Positions 1 to 5,319 of a stretch of 7,956 nucleotides of DNA are shown here, piece by piece. Below the pieces are notes generated by a model. That model saw only the letters and a list, made by a program, of their open reading frames with translations, ran no database searches and was not told the DNA's origin. This stretch comes from Phycisphaeraceae bacterium (GTDB taxonomy: Bacteria; Planctomycetota; Phycisphaerae; Phycisphaerales; Phycisphaeraceae). The stretch spans positions 1 through 7,956 of the forward strand of contig SKPT01000002.1 of assembly GCA_007119405.1 (NCBI GenBank), read 5' to 3'. The position numbers and the translations under genes are program-made. The first letter of the stretch is position 1, and each line of letters opens with the position of its first letter.

Positions 1-57
1 GCCGCTGCGCGACAGGCCGATGACGCGAATCTCCGTGCCATTGACGTGATCGAGCAT
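1..57 (-). CDS. Start of a leftward gene, possibly MurD-like (partial)
   Basis: Only the first 19 codons lie in the window. They read MLDHVNGTEIRVIGLSRSG from an ATG at 57-55. A hydrophobic strand (IRVIGL) followed by a glycine-rich turn (GLSRSG) is the usual opening of a Rossmann-type nucleotide-binding fold. The GLxxSG pattern about 14 residues from the N-terminus resembles MurD (UDP-N-acetylmuramoylalanine--D-glutamate ligase), which often starts with an NGK..-V.GLGRSG segment. The ribosome binding site is weak (TGGA directly before the ATG). The open frame, the start and the fold type are visible. The MurD identity is an inference from a very short stretch, and another dinucleotide-binding enzyme is possible. 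The gene diverges from the glycosyltransferase to its right. Confidence 0.4.
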   Translation of the reverse strand, partial: MLDHVNGTEIRVIGLSRSG

Positions 58-93
58 TCCAGGGCAGGCTCCACAGGCGTGCAGGCAGAGGCT

Positions 94-115
94 CCACCGC
101 CGCCGGCGACGGTGG
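94..115. repeat. Short hairpin
   Basis: CCACCGCCG pairs with CGACGGTGG across a CCGG loop. The stem is 9 positions with one mismatch. It lies 37 bp upstream of the leftward partial gene, in its probable leader. There is no T-tract on either side, so it is not a clear terminator. Confidence 0.4.
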
Positions 116-305
116 CATGCTTCTGCTAAGGGATTAATCCAGCAATGGTTACGTGAGAGATTCTAACCCCGTCAGCTTCAGGCTCCACGGGGTCAAGGAT
201 TTGCGCTGTCACCACCTGCACAAGGAACGATCTGGCGGATTCGTGTCAGCCTCTACGGATGCACCTCATAAGAGTAGCGGGTGCGGCGTTCGATGATCGG
301 GGGGC

Positions 306-328
306 CACTGGCGGCTTGTCCGCCAGTG
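306..328. repeat. Perfect 9-bp hairpin, CACTGGCGG family
   Basis: CACTGGCGG (306-314) and CCGCCAGTG (320-328) are perfect inverted copies around the loop CTTGT. I recall hairpins of this kind being scattered between genes in planctomycete genomes, but have not checked this. The arm and loop read GGCGGCTTG, close to the GGCTTG core of the palindromes at the right end of the window. Confidence 0.6.
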
Positions 329-343
329 CCGAGGCGGCGCGTG

Positions 344-379
344 CGGCGTGGGTGGTTCGATCACGCGGCACCCACGCCG
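344..379. repeat. Perfect 11-bp inverted repeat
   Basis: CGGCGTGGGTG (344-354) is perfectly complementary to CACCCACGCCG (369-379), with a 14-base loop. It lies 15 bp after the preceding hairpin. Further on, GCCGTGTGGCACCCC (426-440) differs by a single extra T from GCCGTGGCACCCC at 7902-7914, which suggests this stretch is a decayed relative of the right-edge repeat. Confidence 0.5.
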
Positions 380-529
380 TTTGCACGGCAGATGGGCTGC
401 GGTGCGCCTGGGCGCTGGCGGGCATGCCGTGTGGCACCCCAACACGCCTTCTCATACCCGTTCTCAGCGAGCCGTGGCAAACAAGTCCCGCGATTCCCTC
501 ACCGACCCCGGCCCGCTAGCATCACGGCG

Positions 530-1609
530 ATGCACGTCGCCCTGCTCGCCAACACCGCCTGGCTCGACGAGGAGTTGCCCAGCTTTCGCCAGCTCGTCGT
601 CGGCCTGCTCGGCGAGCAGGTGCGCGTTGCCCAGGTCGTCCCGCAATACCTGCCCCTGGACGAGCCCAGCGTCTTCGGCGAACGCATCTACTGGCACGAG
701 TCACGCTGGGGACTGCTCAACCGCCTGCGCCTGGAGAGGCTGGCCCGACCGCTGGCCCGGCTCGACGTGGACCTCGTCCACGTGCTTGACGGCCGACTCT
801 GGGCCGGCGGCGCCACGCTGGCGCGGCGGCTGGGCCGGCCGGCGATCTTCAACGCCAACTCGCACCTGGACATCCGCCTGGCCGAGCGCGTCACCCGCCG
901 CCTCGGCCCGCAGCACGCGGCGCTGGTGGCCACCACCGAGCCCATCGCCGACGCGCTGCGCGAGCGCGTGGACGACGGCTACAGCCTCGAGACCATCGCC
1001 CCCGGCGCCCACTCCGCCGAGCCGGTGCGCCGACGCCGGCCGGACGACCCGCTGTGCGTGATCGTCTCGGGCGACGGCCGGCTCGACGCCCGCTACGGCG
1101 CGCTGCTCGAAGCCCTGCGACGCGTCATCCAGCGCTCGCCCGGCTCGCAGTTCTTCTTCGATGGCCAGGGCTCGGACCAGCACCAGATCTGGCAGGCCGC
1201 CAGCCGCCTCGGCCTGCTGCCCAACCTCTCAATGATCCCCCGCCGCCTCGGCCACCGCGAGTTGCTGCTGCGCGCCGACGTGCTCATCCAGCCCCAGCCG
1301 CTCGGCCGCTCACGCACCCTTACCCTCCAGGCCATGGCCCACGGGCTGGTGGTCATCGCCCAGGACGACCCCTGGCTGGACTACCTGCTCGACGGCGAGA
1401 CCGCCCGCGTCGTCCACGAGCCCGACGCCTCGGGATGGACCCAGGCGATGCTCGAGTTTCTCGAGCACCCCGAGCGCGCCGAGACCCTGGGCGCCGCCGC
1501 CCAACGCTGGATCCGCGAGAACCGCCTGGCCTCGGCCCACCTCGAGCAGACGCTGAGCCTCTACCACCGCATCGCCGGCACGAGCATCCCCTTCCCCGGC
1601 GCCGCCTGA
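530..1609 (+). CDS. GT4-like glycosyltransferase, degenerate EX7E motif
   Basis: The product is a 359-residue protein with the two-domain architecture of GT-B glycosyltransferases, which transfer a sugar from an activated donor to a cell-surface or secondary acceptor. It opens with MHVALLANTAW, a first Rossmann strand. A DLVHVLDG segment (81-88) and IAPGA (156-160, the usual domain linker) follow. The C-terminal donor domain contains ADVLIQPQPLG (249-259), LQAMAHGLVVIAQDD (266-280) and a closing helix (about 302-349). In most GT4 enzymes a glutamate pair, EX7E, sits at the positions occupied here by Gly259 and Gln267, so both acids are absent. I chose ATG 530 because the fold starts there and the longer frame from 281 runs through hairpin repeats. 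No strong ribosome binding site is visible. The acceptor and donor are unknown. The family call is fairly safe; catalytic activity is not. Confidence 0.75.
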   Translation: MHVALLANTAWLDEELPSFRQLVVGLLGEQVRVAQVVPQYLPLDEPSVFGERIYWHESRWGLLNRLRLERLARPLARLDVDLVHVLDGRLWAGGATLARRLGRPAIFNANSHLDIRLAERVTRRLGPQHAALVATTEPIADALRERVDDGYSLETIAPGAHSAEPVRRRRPDDPLCVIVSGDGRLDARYGALLEALRRVIQRSPGSQFFFDGQGSDQHQIWQAASRLGLLPNLSMIPRRLGHRELLLRADVLIQPQPLGRSRTLTLQAMAHGLVVIAQDDPWLDYLLDGETARVVHEPDASGWTQAMLEFLEHPERAETLGAAAQRWIRENRLASAHLEQTLSLYHRIAGTSIPFPGAA

Positions 1610-1638
1610 CGGGCCCTGAGCGAGTCCGCGAGCCAACG

Positions 1639-1651
1639 GCGGGATTCCCGC
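1639..1651 (+). terminator. Weak hairpin after the glycosyltransferase
   Basis: GCGGG and CCCGC form a 5-bp stem around ATT, 30 bp after the glycosyltransferase stop codon. There is no T-tract, so Rho-independent termination is doubtful. It is listed only because it is the one compact hairpin seen between this gene and the hemC promoter candidate. Confidence 0.2.
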
Positions 1652-1684
1652 GCCCCACTGCCGTAAGAATCGATCCCGTCTCCG

Positions 1685-1714
1685 CTTACACGGCAACGTC
1701 CCCCGCGTTATATT
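1685..1714 (+). promoter_or_regulatory. Candidate sigma-70 promoter for hemC
   Basis: CTTACA (1685-1690; 4 of 6 matches to the -35 consensus) and TATATT (1709-1714; 5 of 6 matches to the -10) are separated by 18 bases. The AT-rich TATATTAT stands out in GC-rich surroundings. A transcript starting near 1721 would leave a leader of about 40 bases before the hemC start. This is the best promoter candidate in the window and could drive hemC and perhaps the genes after it. Confidence 0.5.
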
Positions 1715-1748
1715 ATCTGCCGACGAGGCCCCGGCCCCCGCACGAACC

Positions 1749-1753
1749 AGGAG
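1749..1753 (+). promoter_or_regulatory. Ribosome binding site that sets the hemC TTG start
   Basis: AGGAG lies 10 bases before the TTG at 1764. The next in-frame candidate, GTG at 1788, has no comparable site, and starting there would remove basic residues ahead of the first strand. This supports the TTG start. Confidence 0.55.
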
Positions 1754-1763
1754 CGCCAAACGG

Positions 1764-2816
1764 TTGCGACGTAGTCGAAAGCCCATCGTGATCGCATCGC
1801 GCAAGAGCCGCCTGGCGCGGGTCCAGGCGGAGATGGTCGGCCGGGCCCTGGCCAAGCTGCACCCGAAGCTCGAAATCCGCTACCACTGGATCGTGACCGA
1901 GGGCGACGAGCGGCCTGGCTCGCTCGCCGAGGCCGGCGGCAAGGGCCTGTTCACCCGCGCCCTGGAGCAGACCCTGCTCAGTGGCGACGCCGACCTGGCG
2001 GTGCACAGCTTGAAGGACCTGCCCGCCCGCATGACGCCGGGGCTCCAGATCGCTGCTGTGCCCGCCCGCGCCGACGTGCGCGACTGCCTCGTCTCGGCCG
2101 CGGGCTACGCGAGCATCGACGCCCTGCCCAGCGGCGCGGCCGTGGGCACCTCCAGCCCCCGACGCGCCGCCCAACTGCTCCGCGCCCGCCCGGACCTGGA
2201 GATCGTGCCGCTGCGCGGCAACGTCGACACCCGCCTACGCAAGCTCGGTCTCGCCGACGCCCCCGCCACCACCGCGGCCGCCACCACCGCGCCGCTGAGC
2301 CCAAATCCGAAATCCGACCACCTCGCCGCCACCGTGCTCGCCGTCGCGGGCCTGCGTCGGCTGGGCCTGGTCGAGCACGCCACCCACACGCTGGACCCGG
2401 AGCTGATGCTCCCGGCCGCGTGCCAGGGGGCCCTGGGGATCCAGTGCCGCGCCGACGATCACGTGACCCTGACCCGCTGCCTGCCCCTGAACGACCCGAC
2501 CGCCGCGACGCTGGTGCACGCCGAGCGTGAGCTTGTCGCCGCGCTCAACGCCGACTGCTACGCCCCGCTGGCGGTGCTGTGCCAGCCGATCACCCCCCCG
2601 GCGACACGCAAGCGGCGGACCGACAGCCACTGGTACCGCTTCCGCGCCCGGGCCATGTCGCGCCACGGGCACAAGTGCCTTCAGTTCGACACCACGGCCG
2701 CGCCCCAGGAGCTGCGCCGCGTCGTCAAGCGATGCGCCGCCGAGCTCATCGAGCGCAACGCGGCCCGCGTCATGGCCGAGGGTTCGGCGACGCAGCCGCC
2801 GGCTCAGCCGGCGTGA
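1764..2816 (+). CDS. hemC: Porphobilinogen deaminase (hydroxymethylbilane synthase)
   Basis: This cytoplasmic enzyme joins four porphobilinogen units into hydroxymethylbilane in the tetrapyrrole (haem) pathway. The 350-residue protein carries the family's landmarks: IASRKSRLARVQAE near the N-terminus (10-23), GGKGLFTRALEQTLL (58-72), AVHSLKDLP (79-87) with the catalytic aspartate Asp85, VGTSSPRRAAQLL (127-139), LRGNVDTRLRKL (150-161), LPAACQGALGIQ (216-227), and Cys265 in NADCYAPLAV, the expected attachment point of the dipyrromethane cofactor. It is longer than the roughly 310 residues usual for the family, mainly because of an insertion of about 21 residues at 162-188 and a C-terminal extension rich in Ala and Pro. 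The start is TTG with a good ribosome binding site. A promoter candidate precedes it, and a 182-bp repeat-bearing spacer separates it from tpiA. The identity is near certain. Confidence 0.95.
   Translation: MRRSRKPIVIASRKSRLARVQAEMVGRALAKLHPKLEIRYHWIVTEGDERPGSLAEAGGKGLFTRALEQTLLSGDADLAVHSLKDLPARMTPGLQIAAVPARADVRDCLVSAAGYASIDALPSGAAVGTSSPRRAAQLLRARPDLEIVPLRGNVDTRLRKLGLADAPATTAAATTAPLSPNPKSDHLAATVLAVAGLRRLGLVEHATHTLDPELMLPAACQGALGIQCRADDHVTLTRCLPLNDPTAATLVHAERELVAALNADCYAPLAVLCQPITPPATRKRRTDSHWYRFRARAMSRHGHKCLQFDTTAAPQELRRVVKRCAAELIERNAARVMAEGSATQPPAQPA
2247..2327 (+). repeat. Low-complexity insertion in hemC with repeats
   Basis: This codes for HemC residues 162-188, between RLRKL and ATVLAVAGL, where the E. 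coli enzyme has only about six residues (DNGEYD). The DNA holds two 15-bp units beginning GCCACCACCGCG (2265-2279 and 2280-2294, 12 bases identical) and two perfect tandem AAATCCG heptamers (2303-2316) coding for NPKSD. The peptide is Ala/Thr/Pro-rich, probably a flexible surface loop. The reading frame is intact on both sides. Confidence 0.65.
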
Positions 2817-2833
2817 CCGCGGGCAGGGGGGGA

Positions 2834-2878
2834 GTCGGGGAAGTCAGGGAAGTCGGGGGAGTCAGGGGAGTCAGGGAA
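2834..2878 (+). repeat. Five tandem 9-bp repeats, GTCRGGGRA
   Basis: Five uninterrupted units at 2834, 2843, 2852, 2861 and 2870 read GTCGGGGAA, GTCAGGGAA, GTCGGGGGA, GTCAGGGGA and GTCAGGGAA. They start 18 bp after the hemC stop. Variation is purine-for-purine only. I see no gene in this spacer. Confidence 0.8.
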
Positions 2879-2898
2879 GAGTGAGCCGTTCGCTCCTC

Positions 2899-2934
2899 GA
2901 CTTCCTCGACCTCCCCGACTCCCTCAACTTTCCC
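2899..2934 (-). repeat. Inverted counterpart of the 9-bp array
   Basis: Read on the minus strand, this stretch is four 9-base units of the same type (ending GTT, GTC, GTC, GTC, with GA-rich spacers such as GAGGGA and GAGGAA). It is therefore largely complementary to the array at 2834-2878, with about 20 bases between them. A transcript from hemC into tpiA could fold the two arrays into a long imperfect hairpin. No T-tract follows. Confidence 0.65.
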
Positions 2935-2985
2935 GGCCGCCGTCATCCGTTATCCTCGCCGCCGTGGCGTCCACCCCCAGCGTTG

Positions 2986-2991
2986 AAAGGA
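2986..2991 (+). promoter_or_regulatory. Ribosome binding site that sets the tpiA TTG start
   Basis: AAAGGA is 7 bases before TTG 2999. The translation begins MAQRKPIVGGNWKMN, which places the NWKMN motif at the normal distance from the N-terminus, so TTG is very likely the true start. Confidence 0.65.
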
Positions 2992-2998
2992 CCCTCCC

Positions 2999-3769
2999 TT
3001 GGCACAGCGCAAGCCGATCGTCGGCGGCAACTGGAAGATGAACCTGCACCGCCGCGACGCGGTGGACCTGGCCCAGGCCATCGCCGATCGCTTCGGTGGC
3101 GGCGAGCAGGTGGACGTGTTCGTCTGCCCGGCGTTTCCCTACCTCGCCCACGTCGTCGAGGCTGTCGAAGGCCGCAAGAACCCCCACGTCCAGGTCGGCG
3201 CCCAGGACGCCTACCACCAGCCGGACGGCGCCTACACCGGCGAGGTGTCGCTGGCGATGCTCAAGGACGTCGGCGTCACCGTCGTGCTCGTGGGGCACTC
3301 CGAGCGACGGCACGTCATCGGCGAGGGCGACCTGCTGATCAACGCCAAGCTCCGCGCCGCCCTCGACGCCGGGCTCCAGGCCGTGCTCTGCATCGGCGAG
3401 ACGCTCGAGCAGCGTGAGGCCGGCCAGACCGACGCCATCAACGCCGGCCAGCTCGCGTACGGCCTCGCCGGCGTCAACGCCGAGCAGATGGCCGACGTCG
3501 TCGTCGCCTACGAGCCGGTCTGGGCCATCGGCACCGGCAAGACCGCCACCCCCGACGACGCCCAAGCCGCCCACGCCGCGATCCGCGAGCAGCTCGGGCA
3601 CATCTACGGCGATCAGACCGCCCAGGCCACCCGTATTCAGTACGGCGGCTCCGTCAAGCCGGAGAACGCCGCGACGCTCTTCGGCCAGCCTGACATCGAC
3701 GGCGGGCTCATCGGCGGCGCGTCGCTGAAGATCGACGACTTTCTGGCCATCGTCGACGCGGCGAAGTAG
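2999..3769 (+). CDS. tpiA: Triosephosphate isomerase
   Basis: TpiA interconverts dihydroxyacetone phosphate and glyceraldehyde 3-phosphate in glycolysis and gluconeogenesis, in the cytoplasm as a dimeric TIM barrel. The 256 residues match the usual family length. All active-site elements are present: Asn11 and Lys13 in GGNWKMN, His100 in LVGHSERR, the catalytic base Glu172 in VVAYEPVWAIGTGKTA (which also holds the flexible loop 6), and the phosphate-binding turns YGGSV (215-219) and GGLIGGASL (235-243). It starts with TTG behind a good ribosome binding site. secG follows after 96 bp, an order seen in many bacteria, and I see no T-tailed terminator between them, so co-transcription is likely. 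Nothing looks damaged. Confidence 0.97.
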   Translation: MAQRKPIVGGNWKMNLHRRDAVDLAQAIADRFGGGEQVDVFVCPAFPYLAHVVEAVEGRKNPHVQVGAQDAYHQPDGAYTGEVSLAMLKDVGVTVVLVGHSERRHVIGEGDLLINAKLRAALDAGLQAVLCIGETLEQREAGQTDAINAGQLAYGLAGVNAEQMADVVVAYEPVWAIGTGKTATPDDAQAAHAAIREQLGHIYGDQTAQATRIQYGGSVKPENAATLFGQPDIDGGLIGGASLKIDDFLAIVDAAK

Positions 3770-3865
3770 AATAGGTCTTTTCCCCGCGGCGGCGGCGAGG
3801 CGGGGCACGGCGGACATCGCCCCGACGCCCGCCAGCGAAACAATCCATCGCTTTTCAGGTGAAAC

Positions 3866-4339
3866 ATGCTGACGACCCTGAGCAACGTGCCCGGCTGGCT
3901 GGTGCCGGCCCTGATCACCGCCTTCATCATCGTCTGCGTCGTGATGATGCTCGTGATCCTCATCCAGAAGCCCAAGGGCGGCGGCCTCAGCGGCGCCTTC
4001 GGGGGCGCCGGCGGCGGCGGCTCGGAAATGGCCGCCTTCGGCGCCAAGACCGGCGACGTGCTGACCTGGTTCACCGTCGTCCTCTTCCTCTGCTTCCTCC
4101 TGCTGGCCATGGGCCTGACCTGGGCCATCCGCGCCGAGGTCCGACCCGCCGCCGCCACCGGCCAGCAGCAGCAGCAGACCGCCCCGGCACCCGTGACGGA
4201 CGACGAGGACCTCCGCCACATCCTCGGCGACGAGCCCGACGAGGAGGCCGACGACGCCGATGCCGACGCCCGGGAGTTGGCCGATGAGCCGGCCGACGCC
4301 ACCATGCCCGCCGACGACCAGGACCACGAGGATCGGTGA
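3866..4339 (+). CDS. secG: Preprotein translocase subunit SecG
   Basis: SecG is the small integral membrane subunit of the SecYEG channel and helps SecA-driven export. The 157-residue product has two hydrophobic helices (about 12-34 and 66-88) joined by the conserved cytoplasmic segment VILIQKPKGGGLSGAFGG (30-47), the family's signature. The loop continues with a glycine run (48-52). A typical SecG is about 75-110 residues. This one adds an unusual tail after residue 90: a short polyglutamine run (100-104), then a strongly acidic stretch rich in Asp, Glu and Ala to the end. The start is ATG 3866, with AGGTGA very close before it (3857-3862). It follows tpiA and lies 19 bp ahead of yicC. A TAGAAT -10-like box overlaps the tpiA stop codon, but it has no matching -35. 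Confidence 0.9.
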   Translation: MLTTLSNVPGWLVPALITAFIIVCVVMMLVILIQKPKGGGLSGAFGGAGGGGSEMAAFGAKTGDVLTWFTVVLFLCFLLLAMGLTWAIRAEVRPAAATGQQQQQTAPAPVTDDEDLRHILGDEPDEEADDADADARELADEPADATMPADDQDHEDR

Positions 4340-4358
4340 CCCGTAGGACCCCCCCTGC

Positions 4359-5252
4359 ATGATCCGATCCATGACGGGCTTTGGCGAAGCGTCGACGCAG
4401 GTGGATGGGGTGCACCTCCAGCTCGAGCTGCGCAGCCTCAACAACAAGTATTTCAAGGTCGCGATGCGGCTGCCCGAGGTCATCCAGGGCCTCGAAGCCG
4501 AGCTCGAGTCGCGCCTGCGCCACCGCGTGACCCGCGGCTCGCTGACCGTGACCGTCAAGCTGCGCATCAGCGACGCCCACGCCGCCTCCCGCGTCAACGA
4601 CGAAGCGGTCCTCGCCTACCTCGGCCACCTCGAGTCCCTCCAGGGCAAGGTCAGCGACCACAGTGTGCACATCGACCTGACGCAACTGCTGGCCCTGCCC
4701 GGCGTGCTCCAGCCCAGCGAGGACGAGGAGTCGCTCACCGCCCGCGCCCGGCCGGTCCTTTTCGAGCTGCTCGACCAGGCGTGCGCACGCCTCGACGAGA
4801 TGCGCCGCCAGGAAGGCGCTGCCCTGGCCGACGAGCTGCTCTCGCACTGCCGCCTGATCGAGCACCGCCTCGCGACGATCCGCGAGCGGGCGCCGCAGGT
4901 GATCCAGGAATACCACCAGCGGCTGCGCGGCCGCATCGATGAGCTGATGGCCCAGGCCAAGCTCAACGTCGCCGAGCCCGACCTGATCCGCGAGGTGGCC
5001 ATCTTCGCCGACCGCGCCGACATCTGCGAGGAGCTGACCCGCATGGCCGGGCACATCGAGCAGTTCGAGCAGGTGATGCAGGACGGCCGGGACGCCCCGG
5101 TCGGCCGGACGCTCGACTTCCTCGCCCAGGAGCTGCTCCGCGAGGCCAACACCATCGCCTCCAAGAGCAACGACGCGGCGATCTCCCGGGCCATCGTCGA
5201 AGTCAAGAGCGCTATTGATCGGATCAAGGAACAGGCCCAGAATGTCGAGTAG
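4359..5252 (+). CDS. yicC: YicC family endoribonuclease-like protein
   Basis: The 297-residue protein has the two ends that define the YicC (YloC) family. The N-terminus reads MIRSMTGFGEAS (1-12), then LELRSLNNKYFK (22-33) and RLPE (37-40). The C-terminus reads GRTLDFLAQELLREANTIAS (249-268), then EVKSAIDRIKEQAQNVE at the end. The length agrees with E. coli YicC (287). Family members have been reported to act as endoribonucleases affecting RNA stability, and I take the function from that. The start at ATG 4359 is preferred to the internal ATG 4371 because AGGA lies 10 bases upstream (4345-4348) and many relatives begin MIRSMTGFG. It is 19 bp after secG, so the two are probably one transcript. 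In many bacteria gmk follows yicC; here a kinase of another family does. Confidence 0.93.
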   Translation: MIRSMTGFGEASTQVDGVHLQLELRSLNNKYFKVAMRLPEVIQGLEAELESRLRHRVTRGSLTVTVKLRISDAHAASRVNDEAVLAYLGHLESLQGKVSDHSVHIDLTQLLALPGVLQPSEDEESLTARARPVLFELLDQACARLDEMRRQEGAALADELLSHCRLIEHRLATIRERAPQVIQEYHQRLRGRIDELMAQAKLNVAEPDLIREVAIFADRADICEELTRMAGHIEQFEQVMQDGRDAPVGRTLDFLAQELLREANTIASKSNDAAISRAIVEVKSAIDRIKEQAQNVE

Positions 5253-5282
5253 AGGCGAAGGGCCGCAACGACCCCTTTGTAC

Positions 5283-5300
5283 CGTCACCCCCCGGTGACG
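5283..5300 (+). other. 7-bp hairpin between yicC and the kinase gene
   Basis: CGTCACC (5283-5289) and GGTGACG (5294-5300) are perfect inverted copies around CCCC. It ends 19 bases before the kinase start. With no T-tract it is more likely an mRNA structure near the start codon than a terminator. Confidence 0.35.
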
Positions 5301-5319
5301 CGGACGCCCGCGAGCTGAC

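Larger units (their letters stand above)
58..529. other. Non-coding spacer with inverted repeats
   Basis: No convincing gene is seen on either strand in these 472 bases. Open frames crossing it give Arg/Pro/Ala-rich translations without family resemblance, and they run through hairpin sequences. The left part (about 121-290) is less GC-rich and includes the palindrome GGATTAATCC at 131-140, so promoters for the divergent flanking genes could lie here, although I found no well-spaced -35/-10 pair. The part from about 281 to 445 is packed with inverted repeats, listed separately, and looks like repeat-derived DNA. Confidence 0.6.

Noticed and set aside
281..529. N-terminal extension of the glycosyltransferase
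   Set aside because: The extra 83 residues are translated hairpin repeats with no conserved content. The fold starts cleanly at ATG 530.
2834..2934. CRISPR array
   Set aside because: The 9-bp units are contiguous, have no unique spacers, and no cas gene is nearby.
3767..3772. Promoter for secG at the tpiA stop codon
   Set aside because: TAGAAT resembles a -10 box, but I found no acceptable -35 at the right distance. The box partly consists of the stop codon itself.
3782..3805. Terminator between tpiA and secG
   Set aside because: CCCCGC/GCGGGG can pair over a 12-base loop, but no T-tract follows on the plus strand. The T-run lies before the hairpin.
2924..4597. Long open frame on the minus strand (557 codons)
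   Set aside because: It lies antisense to tpiA, secG and the start of yicC, which all have full family motifs. Its translation is Gly/Val/Leu/Asp-rich without recognisable domains, a usual by-product of GC-rich coding DNA.
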